14,195 nt of DNA from CAYMSF01 sp964542255 (GTDB lineage Bacteria; Verrucomicrobiota; Lentisphaeria; Victivallales; Victivallaceae), in contig CAZITV010000043.1 of NCBI GenBank assembly GCA_964542255.1, positions 1-14,195 on the forward strand, read 5' to 3'. The notes below the pieces were generated by a model. It did no database searches, had not been told where the DNA came from, and was given only the letters and a program-made list of their open reading frames with translations. The stretch's first letter is position 1, and every line of letters begins with the position of its first letter. A program made the translations under genes and the position numbers. Shown here piece after piece: positions 1-7,060 of this stretch.

Positions 1-1002
1 GCGTTTAGACTCTTCTACTTTTTGGCGCAAAGTAGCGATTAATACTTCGATATTGTCCAATTTTTCCGCGCTGAGCGGGATGATTTCGAGATAAGAGGTA
101 TTGAGTGCTTCGCGGAGCAGCGCGAGATTTTCCTGGCTTTCCGGCAAGTCCATTTTATTGGCGATAATGATGGCCGGGCGTTTCGACAAACCATTCATAT
201 ATAAATCCAGCTCATTTTGGAGATGGGCAAAATCTTCCCAGGGATTTCTTCCGTCAACCCCGGCAGTGTCAAGGACATAGGCAAGGACATGAGTACGTTC
301 GATATGCTTCAGAAAAGCGTGACCGAGGCCGACATTGTTATGCGCGCCGTCAATCAGTCCAGGAATATCAGCGACAGAAATTTTATAATAATCAGGGTAT
401 TCGACAATCCCGACAATCGGATGCAGCGTGGTAAAAGGATACGGGGCGACTTTAGGTCTGGCGCGTGAAACCGCGCGCAGTAATGTGGATTTGCCGGCAT
501 TAGGATAGCCAACCAAACCAACATCAGCAATGGTTTTCAGCTCAAGTTCGACCTTGCGTTCTTCGCCTGGCACGCCAGGTGTGCAATGGCGCGGGGCGCG
601 GTTAGTGCTGGTGGCAAAATGCATATTGCCGCGGCCGCCTTCGCCGCCGGCAGCGATAACAAAATGCATATCCGACTGATCCATATCCACGATAAGTTCG
701 CCGGTTTCGATATCTCTGACGGTAGTGCCGATGGGTACCTGCAAATAGACATCATCACCTTTTTTCCCGTATTGGTCTTTACCGCGGCCGTTTTCGCCGT
801 TTTTTGCCTGATAATGGCGGTTAAACACCATATCAATGAGGCTTTGTTCGTTGCTGGAAGTACGCAGAATGATACTGCCGCCATGACCGCCGTCGCCGCC
901 GTTGGGGCCGCCATAAGGAACATATTTTTCGCGGCGGAAACTGCAGCAGCCGTTACCGCCGTCACCGGCTTTAACGGATATTTTTGCTTTGTCAACAAAC
1001 AT
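1..1002 (-). CDS. obgE: GTPase Obg/CgtA, 3' end outside the window
   Basis: Obg-family GTPase, which associates with the large ribosomal subunit and acts in late ribosome assembly and stress control. I translated the minus strand by eye: 334 codons are present with no stop, and the C-terminal end lies beyond the left edge. The N-terminal part (about residues 1-158) starts MFVDKAKISVKAGDGGNG and carries the glycine-rich Obg fold. The G domain follows with G1 GYPNAGKS at 165-172, G3 DIPG at 212-215, G4 NKMD at 282-285 and a G5-like PLSAEK shortly after. The start ATG (1000-1002) is preceded by AAGGTGAG at a suitable distance. It lies downstream of rpmA, the usual neighbour, but a terminator and a palindromic repeat separate them. 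Longer plus-strand reading frames over this region are shadows. The assignment is firm. Confidence 0.97.
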   Translation of the reverse strand, partial: MFVDKAKISVKAGDGGNGCCSFRREKYVPYGGPNGGDGGHGGSIILRTSSNEQSLIDMVFNRHYQAKNGENGRGKDQYGKKGDDVYLQVPIGTTVRDIETGELIVDMDQSDMHFVIAAGGEGGRGNMHFATSTNRAPRHCTPGVPGEERKVELELKTIADVGLVGYPNAGKSTLLRAVSRARPKVAPYPFTTLHPIVGIVEYPDYYKISVADIPGLIDGAHNNVGLGHAFLKHIERTHVLAYVLDTAGVDGRNPWEDFAHLQNELDLYMNGLSKRPAIIIANKMDLPESQENLALLREALNTSYLEIIPLSAEKLDNIEVLIATLRQKVEESKR

Positions 1003-1030
1003 GACTCACCTTGAATTGGATTAATACTAA

Positions 1031-1193
1031 GAGCTAATTTCAAAACTCTTCTAAGATTTTTGCATCTTTTTTGAGTTTTTGGCGACTTAAGCTCATCTTG
1101 CGTAACGCTGCTACGCTTGATTTCGCTTAAATTCGTCAGAAACTTCAAAAAATCCTGCAAAACATCAATTTAAAATAGTTTTGCAATTACCTC
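1031..1193. repeat. Long imperfect palindrome with inverted terminal repeats (MITE-like)
   Basis: The two ends are inverted copies: the left end reads GAGCTAATTTCAAAACT (1031-1047) and the right end, read on the minus strand from 1193, reads GAGGTAATTGCAAAACT. Over the outer 25 nt, 20 positions match. The similarity continues inwards through TTTTTGCA, TTTTTTGA, GTTT-TG-CGA and TTAAGC blocks to a centre with GCGTA (1100-1104) and TACGC (1112-1116) around a 7-nt loop. The whole element could thus fold as one long interrupted hairpin; the right arm is about 8 nt longer than the left. It encodes no protein and shows no clear target-site duplication. A matching end sequence occurs again at 14141-14156. 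It sits just upstream of obgE, so it lies in that gene's leader or promoter region. MITE or other dispersed palindromic repeat is inference. Confidence 0.75.
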
Positions 1194-1197
1194 TGAG

Positions 1198-1221
1198 AAA
1201 AAAAAACCCGGTAATACCGGG
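1198..1221 (-). terminator. Intrinsic terminator after rpmA
   Basis: On the minus strand CCCGGT-ATT-ACCGGG forms a 6-bp GC-rich stem with a 3-nt loop and is followed directly by nine T residues. It lies about 50 nt past the rpmA stop codon, so it should end the rpmA transcript before obgE. obgE would then need read-through or its own promoter. Confidence 0.85.
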
Positions 1222-1273
1222 CTATTATGAATAAGAATGTATTCGCTATTCTCGACTGTGAAACATCGCCATA

Positions 1274-1522
1274 TTATGCTAATGGAATAATGTTGACAGT
1301 ACGTGAAGCTTTTTTAAATTCGACTGTGCCGTCGGTTAAGGCAAACAGGGTAAAATCTCTGCCGCAGCCGACATTTTTGCCCGGATGGAACTTAGTGCCG
1401 CGCTGACGAATGATAATGCTGCCGGCTGAAACTTCTTCGCCGCCGTAAGCTTTAACTCCGAGATACTGCGGATTGCTGTCCCGGCCGTTTCTGCTGCTCG
1501 ATTGACCTTTTTTATGTGCCAT
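1274..1522 (-). CDS. rpmA: 50S ribosomal protein bL27
   Basis: Ribosomal protein bL27, whose N-terminal tail reaches the peptidyl-transferase centre of the large subunit. The protein has 82 residues, close to the usual 85 or so. It starts MAHKKGQSSSRNGRDSNPQY and contains LGVKAYGGEEVSAGSIIIRQ and GTKFHPGKNVGCGRDFTLFA, all typical. The start already encodes MAHKKG, so no cleavable N-terminal extension of the Firmicutes type is present. A GAGG ribosome-binding site sits 7 nt before the ATG. Downstream lie a terminator and obgE, the common neighbour. The usual upstream partner rplU (bL21) is not adjacent: the next 256 nt are non-coding and then a plus-strand gene begins. Confidence 0.98.
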   Translation of the reverse strand: MAHKKGQSSSRNGRDSNPQYLGVKAYGGEEVSAGSIIIRQRGTKFHPGKNVGCGRDFTLFALTDGTVEFKKASRTVNIIPLA

Positions 1523-1778
1523 TTTTTTTCCTCGTCAAATTATTTATAATTATATTTTTTATTGTTTTATGATTTACGGAAAGATGAATATAACACTTAA
1601 TTTTGATTTTAACAAGCGGCGGAATAACTTTTTTAAAGATTTTTCATAAAACTGTGCGAGTTTTTTATTAATTGAGATTGATTTTTGATTTTTTTGATTT
1701 AAATTTTATTTGAACGTTATTGTATATCCTAGATGTTTGAGACGCAAATTTTGATAATATTTTTATGAGAAAGCTGAC
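1523..1778. other. Divergent AT-rich spacer between rpmA and the olsB-like gene
   Basis: This 256-nt non-coding stretch must hold the promoters of both divergent genes. The candidate rpmA promoter is listed separately. For the plus-strand gene, GATAAT at 1753-1758 is a possible -10 box, but no convincing -35 box lies 16 to 18 nt before it. T-rich short repeats of the form GATTTTT occur around 1678-1700. I see no small gene or structured RNA. Confidence 0.5.
1587..1615 (-). promoter_or_regulatory. Candidate sigma70-type promoter for rpmA
   Basis: On the minus strand TTGTTA (1615-1610) and TATATT (1592-1587) are separated by exactly 17 nt, and lie about 65 nt upstream of the rpmA start codon. 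The match to the consensus boxes is fair, but the surrounding DNA is very AT-rich, so chance matches are likely. Confidence 0.45.
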
Positions 1779-2588
1779 ATGGAGAATGAATCGTTAAAGG
1801 CTCTGCTAGCAAAAATATGCACACCTCCGGTTTTGGCTGAACGTGACCAGTTTATGATCAAATTCGCTGAAACCGAGGATGAAATCCGACAAGTACAGAA
1901 ATTGCGCTACAAAATCTTTTTTGAAGGACGCGGCAAGGGTTGCGCCGCAACTCATCAGGGGGCAATCGACTGCGATGAGTTTGACGAATTTTGCCTGCAT
2001 CTGATGGTGGTGGAAAAGAAGAGCAATACGATTGTGGGCACCTACCGAATGTATCCAGGCGCTGTCGCCAGCGCCGGTATCGGCTTCTATTCTTCCAAAG
2101 AATACAGCATCACCGGATTGGATAATATCTCAGAGAATGCAATTGAAGTGGGACGATCCTGTGTTTCACCGGAACACCGCAACGGCACCGTTGTGGCGCT
2201 GCTTTGGGCAGGAATCGCTGAAGTCTTAAAACGTTCTCATGTACGCTATCTGCTCGGCTGTGTTAGTCTTGAAACCATGGACCCGGTAGTCGGCTGGGCG
2301 CTTTATGAGCATTTCAAGGAGCGCAATCATTTATCTGAGGTGCTGCAGGCAACTCCAACACCAAAATTTGTCCTGCCGTATCCTAATGCGGCAAAGGTGC
2401 AGGAACTGTTAAGTAACCGGCGCAGCCTGCTGCAGATGATTCCGCCGCTGCTAAAGGGATATCTGAGACTGGGAGTGGGAATATGCGGTGCACCGGCGCT
2501 TGATAATGATTTCGGCTGCATTGATTTTCTGGTATTGCTGGACCATGCTAAACTCCCGGAAAAATATTTCAAGCATTTTTGCGCTTGA
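1779..2588 (+). CDS. OlsB-like GNAT N-acyltransferase (ornithine-lipid/aminolipid first step)
   Basis: Acyl-ACP-dependent N-acyltransferase of the OlsB/hemolysin-type GNAT family. Known members attach a 3-hydroxyacyl chain to the amino group of ornithine (OlsB) or glycine (GlsB), giving a lyso-aminolipid. Visible family signatures, in order, are LRYKIFFEGRGKG, DCDEFDEFCLHLMVVE, IVGTYRMYPG, IEVGRSCVSPEHRNG and LLWAGIAEVLKRSHVRYLLG. The length of 269 residues is normal. The C-terminal part after about residue 190 is the usual less conserved extension. The gene is followed immediately by an OlsA-like acyltransferase, which is the expected partner and supports the role. The ribosome-binding site is weak (GAGAAAG shortly before the ATG). 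Which amino acid is acylated cannot be read from the sequence. Confidence 0.85.
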   Translation: MENESLKALLAKICTPPVLAERDQFMIKFAETEDEIRQVQKLRYKIFFEGRGKGCAATHQGAIDCDEFDEFCLHLMVVEKKSNTIVGTYRMYPGAVASAGIGFYSSKEYSITGLDNISENAIEVGRSCVSPEHRNGTVVALLWAGIAEVLKRSHVRYLLGCVSLETMDPVVGWALYEHFKERNHLSEVLQATPTPKFVLPYPNAAKVQELLSNRRSLLQMIPPLLKGYLRLGVGICGAPALDNDFGCIDFLVLLDHAKLPEKYFKHFCA

Positions 2589-2611
2589 CTTTCACAAAGG
2601 CGGCAAAACTA

Positions 2612-3391
2612 ATGAGATTATTCCGGCGGACATTAAGAATCACAATGCTTCTGGTATGGCTGCCGATAATTTGCAGTTACGCTTGCTGGACGCGGCGCGG
2701 CGGATGGGACGGTATAAAACGTGTTTCATTCTGTACCCGGTATTGGGGAGCCAGCGTTGCATGGATATTGGGAATAAAGGTCAAAGTTACCGGTGACGCA
2801 GACAATTTTTCGGGCGGTCTGATAGTTTCGAATCATTTAGGTTATATTGATGTTTTTGTGCACGCGTCACTCTTTCCGATACGCTTTACGCCAAAAGCTG
2901 ACATTAGAAAGTGGCCGCTGCTGGGGCACTATGTGGGCGTCAGCCGTCCGATATGGATCGACCGCAGCTCCAGACATAAATCGCACAAAACTGCCAAAGA
3001 ATTTGAAGCGACAATGGCGCATGGTATTCCACTGCTGGTCTATCCGGAAGGCACCAGCACGGATGGTCTGCACGGGGTACTGCCGTTTAAGTCCACCGCG
3101 TTTGAATCAGTAACCGACAAAAAATTTCCGATTCTACCGATACTGATTACCTATAAGCCGACTGAAGACGGCAAGCCGGTGGCTTGGTACGGTGATATGA
3201 CCATGCTGCCGCATTTATGGCGGGTGCTGGGTTACCGCAGCATCACCGCGGAAGTGCATATTTTGCCGCAGGTCGTTCCTGCGGGTCAAAATCGGAAGGA
3301 ATTGGCAGCACAAGTACATAAAATTATGGCAATAGCTTATTCAAAAATTTGCGGCAAAGCCGACATTTCGGCGCCGAAAGGAATAGTATAA
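2612..3391 (+). CDS. OlsA-like 1-acyl-glycerol-3-phosphate/lyso-aminolipid O-acyltransferase
   Basis: PlsC-superfamily acyltransferase that would add the second, ester-linked acyl chain to the lyso-aminolipid made by the gene before it. With this start it has 259 residues. The N-terminus is basic and then hydrophobic (about residues 8-25), suggesting membrane attachment. The catalytic HX4D motif is in SNHLGYID (H75, D80). The substrate motif is YPEGTSTDG (E146, G147, T148), closer to the EGTTSDG form of OlsA proteins than to the EGTRS form of housekeeping PlsC. The block PFKSTAFES follows. I chose the ATG at 2612 because AAAGG at 2596-2600 precedes it. An in-frame TTG at 2579 would add 11 residues and overlap the preceding gene by 10 nt, but it has no good ribosome-binding site. 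The specificity assignment rests on the neighbour; a plain PlsC is possible. Confidence 0.85.
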   Translation: MRLFRRTLRITMLLVWLPIICSYACWTRRGGWDGIKRVSFCTRYWGASVAWILGIKVKVTGDADNFSGGLIVSNHLGYIDVFVHASLFPIRFTPKADIRKWPLLGHYVGVSRPIWIDRSSRHKSHKTAKEFEATMAHGIPLLVYPEGTSTDGLHGVLPFKSTAFESVTDKKFPILPILITYKPTEDGKPVAWYGDMTMLPHLWRVLGYRSITAEVHILPQVVPAGQNRKELAAQVHKIMAIAYSKICGKADISAPKGIV

Positions 3392-3392
3392 T

Positions 3393-4187
3393 ATGTTAAA
3401 AAAAATTTCAGCCGGCTCATTTGCCATGGCATGGCAAATGCTGACAGAGTTCCCGCTGCCGGAATCGTTGAAAAAATCCGGTAAAAATTTTGACAGCGAT
3501 GCGTATGGTCATTTTGTCCAGATTAGTTTTCCAATAGTTGGTCTGGCGCTCGGGATCTGCGCCTGGGTTATCGGCGGCGCTCTCAGCGCAATGTTCAGCA
3601 CCATTGCCGCCGCGGTGCTGTTCTCCATGCTGATGACGTTTCTGTCTGAATATAAAGATCACCTTCGCGGTTCCCGTACATTAATGTCGCTGGTTGAACA
3701 ACAAATTGCCAAGCGCCCGTTCAACCAATCCCTGCTGCTGCTCGACAATGATGTCAATAAAATTACCAATCCGCTCAGCGGTGCAGTAATGCTGTCTGCA
3801 TTAATACTTAAACTTGTTTTTTTCTTCATTATGTCATATTGCGGCTTCTATTACTGGATGATTGCGGTATTGACGCTGGAGTTTGCCCTGCAGGGGTATA
3901 TGGCGGGGGCGCCGTTATTCAATACCGGCGCACCGTTACTGAATATTCCGCGGGAAGCTAACCGGCACATCTGGTTTGCCGCCGGATTTATCTGCCTGTT
4001 CATCCTATTCCGCGCCCCCTACCCCACCTTGCTGGCATTTGGCGCTGCTTTCATCGCGGCACACGGGATTCGCAACTACTGTGAAAAATATTTTGACGGA
4101 GTGAGTATTGACATCATCAGTTTGAGCGGTTACGTTTTTGAACTACTCGCGCTGCTGCTGGGTGTAGTTTTTCTAACTGGCAAATAA
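3393..4187 (+). CDS. CobS-like integral membrane protein lacking canonical CobS motifs
   Basis: A 264-residue polytopic membrane protein with hydrophobic segments near residues 45-85, 128-150, 153-170, 193-225 and 240-262. Its frame resembles cobalamin synthase CobS, which joins adenosylcobinamide-GDP with alpha-ribazole: an N-terminal LTEFPLPES followed by SFPIVGLALG matches the 'fltRlPvp...fPlvGlllG' region, NPLSGAVMLSALILKL sits where CobS has its 'GthGalal...K' region, and DGVSIDIISLSGYVFELLAL matches the 'GGqTGDtlGA..El.ell' tail. However, the conserved acidic HxDGLADTxDG motif is absent; the corresponding part reads SEYKDHLRGSRTLMSLVEQQ. The TGD motif is changed to SID. No other cobalamin gene is in the window. 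It begins 1 nt after the acyltransferase stop, with AAAGGAA as ribosome-binding site, so it is surely co-translated with the lipid genes. Function is unknown; homology to CobS is my pattern comparison only. Confidence 0.6.
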   Translation: MLKKISAGSFAMAWQMLTEFPLPESLKKSGKNFDSDAYGHFVQISFPIVGLALGICAWVIGGALSAMFSTIAAAVLFSMLMTFLSEYKDHLRGSRTLMSLVEQQIAKRPFNQSLLLLDNDVNKITNPLSGAVMLSALILKLVFFFIMSYCGFYYWMIAVLTLEFALQGYMAGAPLFNTGAPLLNIPREANRHIWFAAGFICLFILFRAPYPTLLAFGAAFIAAHGIRNYCEKYFDGVSIDIISLSGYVFELLALLLGVVFLTGK

Positions 4188-4228
4188 ACCGTGTTTTTCA
4201 TTAAAGTTGATTATAACGGCCGGGAATA

Positions 4229-7048
4229 ATGGATAAAGATTTTCAACTAAAATGCCCTGAATGCGGCAGCGATTACGCAGTTAATGAGTTAATGCCGGGC
4301 AATGTACCGGCCTGCAAATGCGGCGCGGCGGTAAGCGCGGCGGGTCAGTTGGTGTTTTTCTGCGCAAACTGCGGCTTGGAAAGCGAGCCGGAGTCAGCGC
4401 CAATCAATGAACCGGTGCCCTGTCCGGAATGTTCGCGTCCGATGCCGGTTATCCGCCAAATTCACCACTCCCCGCCGGAACCTCCTGCAGCCGCAAACCG
4501 CAAGTTGTCACCGGAAACAATATCCCTTGCCGGTGTACCCGCAAAACCAAAATTGCCGCTGCCGAAAGCAACCGCAGTATTTCCGGACAGAACCATCTCC
4601 ATCAGCGAACAGACCAGAGCTGAAATTTCTGCCGGCAACGAATACACACTGAAGGGAATCCCTAAAAAATCATTTGGCAAATATAAAATTGTCCGGGAAA
4701 TAGCCCGCGGCGGGATGGGGATTGTCTATCAAATTCACGACCCGGAACTGCGCCGGGATTTGGCGCTCAAAGTGATGCTGCAGGGTGAAGGCGCCACCGA
4801 AATATCCATCAAACGTTTTCTGCGTGAAGCCAGAGCCGCCGCCAATCTGAAACATTCCGGAATTATTACTGTCCACGAAATGGGGCAGATTGATGGGCAG
4901 TACTACTTTACCATGGATTTAATTGACGGCCATTCTTTTCAAGAAATCTTCAGGGATGATAAAAGTATGCGGGAACAGGACTTTGTCAAAGCGATGAGCG
5001 ATGCGTGTTCGGCACTGCAAATTGCCCATGATAACGGCATCATTCACCGCGATTTAAAACCGGCAAACATTATGCTTGAAAGCATTTCCAAGCGGGTTGT
5101 GGTTATGGATTTCGGTCTGGCCAAAGACAACAGCAGCATGTCAATACAATCTATCACCGGCGCGGTATTCGGCTCACCCTCATATATGAGTCCGGAGCAG
5201 GCACTTGGAATGACCCACAATATTGATGCCCGCAGTGATATTTACGGTATGGGCATTATCCTCTATGAAGGACTTACCGGCACTAAACCATTTCACGGTG
5301 AAACCGCACTGGAAACGCTTAGTCTCGTGGTCAATACCGATGCAATTCCACCTCATACAATCGCCCCGGGCAGCGTGTCCAAAGATATGGAAAATATCAT
5401 CCTGAAATGTATCGAAAAAGACCCGGAACGGCGTTATCAACATATTTATGAGTTGAAAGCTGATTTAGACGCGTATCTGCGCGGCGACCAGGTCAGCGCC
5501 AGACCTATCCCCTGGTTTATGCGGGCCGGACGCAAAATCAAACGGCGGCCGGCGCTGCTGGGGATGCTGGCGGTATCACCTCTAATCATTGTTGCCGGTG
5601 TCGCGGTATGGATGATATTTGGCGGTCCGTCATATTTGGAAGTTGCCGGCGATGCCATCAAAAGCGGTGACCCGACCCGTCAGGGAGGCGCGGTCAAAGA
5701 TTTAACGGAACGTCTGCTAAAACAGCAGATTAAAAAACCGGAACAACGGCTTAAAGCGTTCAAACTCTTTACCCAGTGTTATTTTTCCGCCAATACTGAA
5801 ACTGCGCTGGCGGCGATCAATGCTTCAACCAAATTTAATGATGAACTGGCAATTCCACAACTGTTAAAAGCCGCCGCAGACTCAACACGGCCCGATAAAA
5901 TCCGTATCGCCGCCCTCACCGCCGCCGGCATCATCGAAACTGCCCAAAAAACTTATAACCAGGATTACGCCAAAACACTGCTTGCCATTGCCGACAATCC
6001 CGCCAATCCAATACCCGTGCGCCAGGATGCAATCCGTACAATGAAAGATTTTAACTCCTCCGCCCTGCTTGGCGCGATACTGGCCATCGCCGAAAATCAT
6101 CAACTGCCGGCGCCGCTGCGCGCCGCCGCAGTTGAAACTCTGGGCGAAAAAATGTCCATCATCAACCCATTGATGAAAAATATGCTTAACCTCTATGCGG
6201 ATGACTCGCCGGAGGTGGCGCGCGCCGCCGCCAACGCCCTCGCCAAAATCCGTCAAGGCGAAGCGTTATTCGGCATCTACGGGATGAAAGCCGCTGGAAA
6301 AGCCTTTGGTCATATTGCTGAGATAAAAGCCAAAGAGGCGGAGCGCAACCGGGAAATGATGGAACTTATTAACGATAGCCCCACCGAAAGAAAAGTAAAA
6401 GAGCTATCGCCGCTTGAAGCAATTTTAATAAAACTAAATTCCGGCGAACCGGAAACCCGTGCTGCCGCCGCTTATGACCTGCAAATTCTCGGCGACACCA
6501 AAGCGGTACCGGAATTAATCAAATTAATTTCTGACAAAGACAATAATCTGCGCCGCATTGCTGCCCGCTCCATTATTGCTCTGGCGGCACAATCACCGCC
6601 GCCAAACCTCCAGCCGGTACAGGAGTTGCTCCGCAGTAAAGATTCACTCATCCGCGAACACGCCGCCTATATCATTGGCGAATTGCGCGACCGCAACGCC
6701 CTGCCCGCGCTGCTTCAGGCAGCGGACAACGAAGAAAGTCAGCGGGTACAGCTCGAATATATCCGTGCGCTAACCCGCATCGCCGACCCTGCTGCCCTGT
6801 CCGCGCTGGAAACCATCTGCCGGCGCAACCTGGAAAACCGCCCGGCACTGGCCACAACCGCCATCGAAAGCATGGAAAAATTTGGTAAACCCGCCGTACC
6901 GTATATGGCGCGGCAATTCGACAATAATCCACCGCCGGCAATCCGAGATTTTATCATTCAGCAGCTCAAAGATATCACCGGCGAAGATTTCGGCGCCGAT
7001 AAGCAAAAATGGCTAAACTGGCTCAGCAAAAGTCAACCAAACAAATAG
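4229..7048 (+). CDS. Membrane Ser/Thr protein kinase with zinc ribbons and HEAT repeats
   Basis: A 939-residue Hanks-type kinase. Four Cys pairs at the N-terminus (C9/C12, C29/C31, C45/C48, C65/C68) look like two zinc ribbons. A Pro-rich linker (about 80-145) follows. The kinase domain spans about 152-416: glycine loop ARGGMGIVY (159-167), Lys181 in LALKVM, Glu200, catalytic HRDLKPAN (273-280), DFG (294-296), SPE (321-323) and SDIYGMG. All catalytic residues are present, so it should be active. A basic stretch (432-440) precedes one transmembrane helix (about 442-464). The remainder is alpha-helical, with HEAT-type repeats best seen at EPETRAAAAYDLQILGD and SLIREHAAYIIGELRD, and the tail DITGEDFGADKQKWLNWL seen in many PVC-group HEAT proteins. 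By topology the kinase is cytoplasmic and the repeats are probably periplasmic. It lies 41 nt after the CobS-like gene. Substrate is unknown. Confidence 0.92.
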   Translation: MDKDFQLKCPECGSDYAVNELMPGNVPACKCGAAVSAAGQLVFFCANCGLESEPESAPINEPVPCPECSRPMPVIRQIHHSPPEPPAAANRKLSPETISLAGVPAKPKLPLPKATAVFPDRTISISEQTRAEISAGNEYTLKGIPKKSFGKYKIVREIARGGMGIVYQIHDPELRRDLALKVMLQGEGATEISIKRFLREARAAANLKHSGIITVHEMGQIDGQYYFTMDLIDGHSFQEIFRDDKSMREQDFVKAMSDACSALQIAHDNGIIHRDLKPANIMLESISKRVVVMDFGLAKDNSSMSIQSITGAVFGSPSYMSPEQALGMTHNIDARSDIYGMGIILYEGLTGTKPFHGETALETLSLVVNTDAIPPHTIAPGSVSKDMENIILKCIEKDPERRYQHIYELKADLDAYLRGDQVSARPIPWFMRAGRKIKRRPALLGMLAVSPLIIVAGVAVWMIFGGPSYLEVAGDAIKSGDPTRQGGAVKDLTERLLKQQIKKPEQRLKAFKLFTQCYFSANTETALAAINASTKFNDELAIPQLLKAAADSTRPDKIRIAALTAAGIIETAQKTYNQDYAKTLLAIADNPANPIPVRQDAIRTMKDFNSSALLGAILAIAENHQLPAPLRAAAVETLGEKMSIINPLMKNMLNLYADDSPEVARAAANALAKIRQGEALFGIYGMKAAGKAFGHIAEIKAKEAERNREMMELINDSPTERKVKELSPLEAILIKLNSGEPETRAAAAYDLQILGDTKAVPELIKLISDKDNNLRRIAARSIIALAAQSPPPNLQPVQELLRSKDSLIREHAAYIIGELRDRNALPALLQAADNEESQRVQLEYIRALTRIADPAALSALETICRRNLENRPALATTAIESMEKFGKPAVPYMARQFDNNPPPAIRDFIIQQLKDITGEDFGADKQKWLNWLSKSQPNK

Positions 7049-7060
7049 CCGGCAGTCATA

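Noticed and set aside
537..1160. Long open frames over obgE on both strands (a minus-strand frame at 537-1160 and a plus-strand frame at 586-1014)
   Set aside because: The minus-strand obgE frame, which starts at 1002 and runs off the left edge, has clear Obg and GTPase motifs. The others are low-complexity Ala-rich shadows with no recognisable domain.
2579..2611. TTG start for the OlsA-like acyltransferase
   Set aside because: No good ribosome-binding site precedes it, whereas the ATG at 2612 has AAAGG upstream. It cannot be fully excluded.
3393..4187. Annotation as functional cobalamin synthase cobS
   Set aside because: The signature acidic motif is absent and no cobalamin gene is nearby, so I kept it as CobS-like only.
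7049..7060. Possible shared terminator between the convergent kinase and ttcA-like genes
   Set aside because: Only 12 nt separate the stops and the local inverted match is about 4 bp with no T run, so a terminator is not supported.
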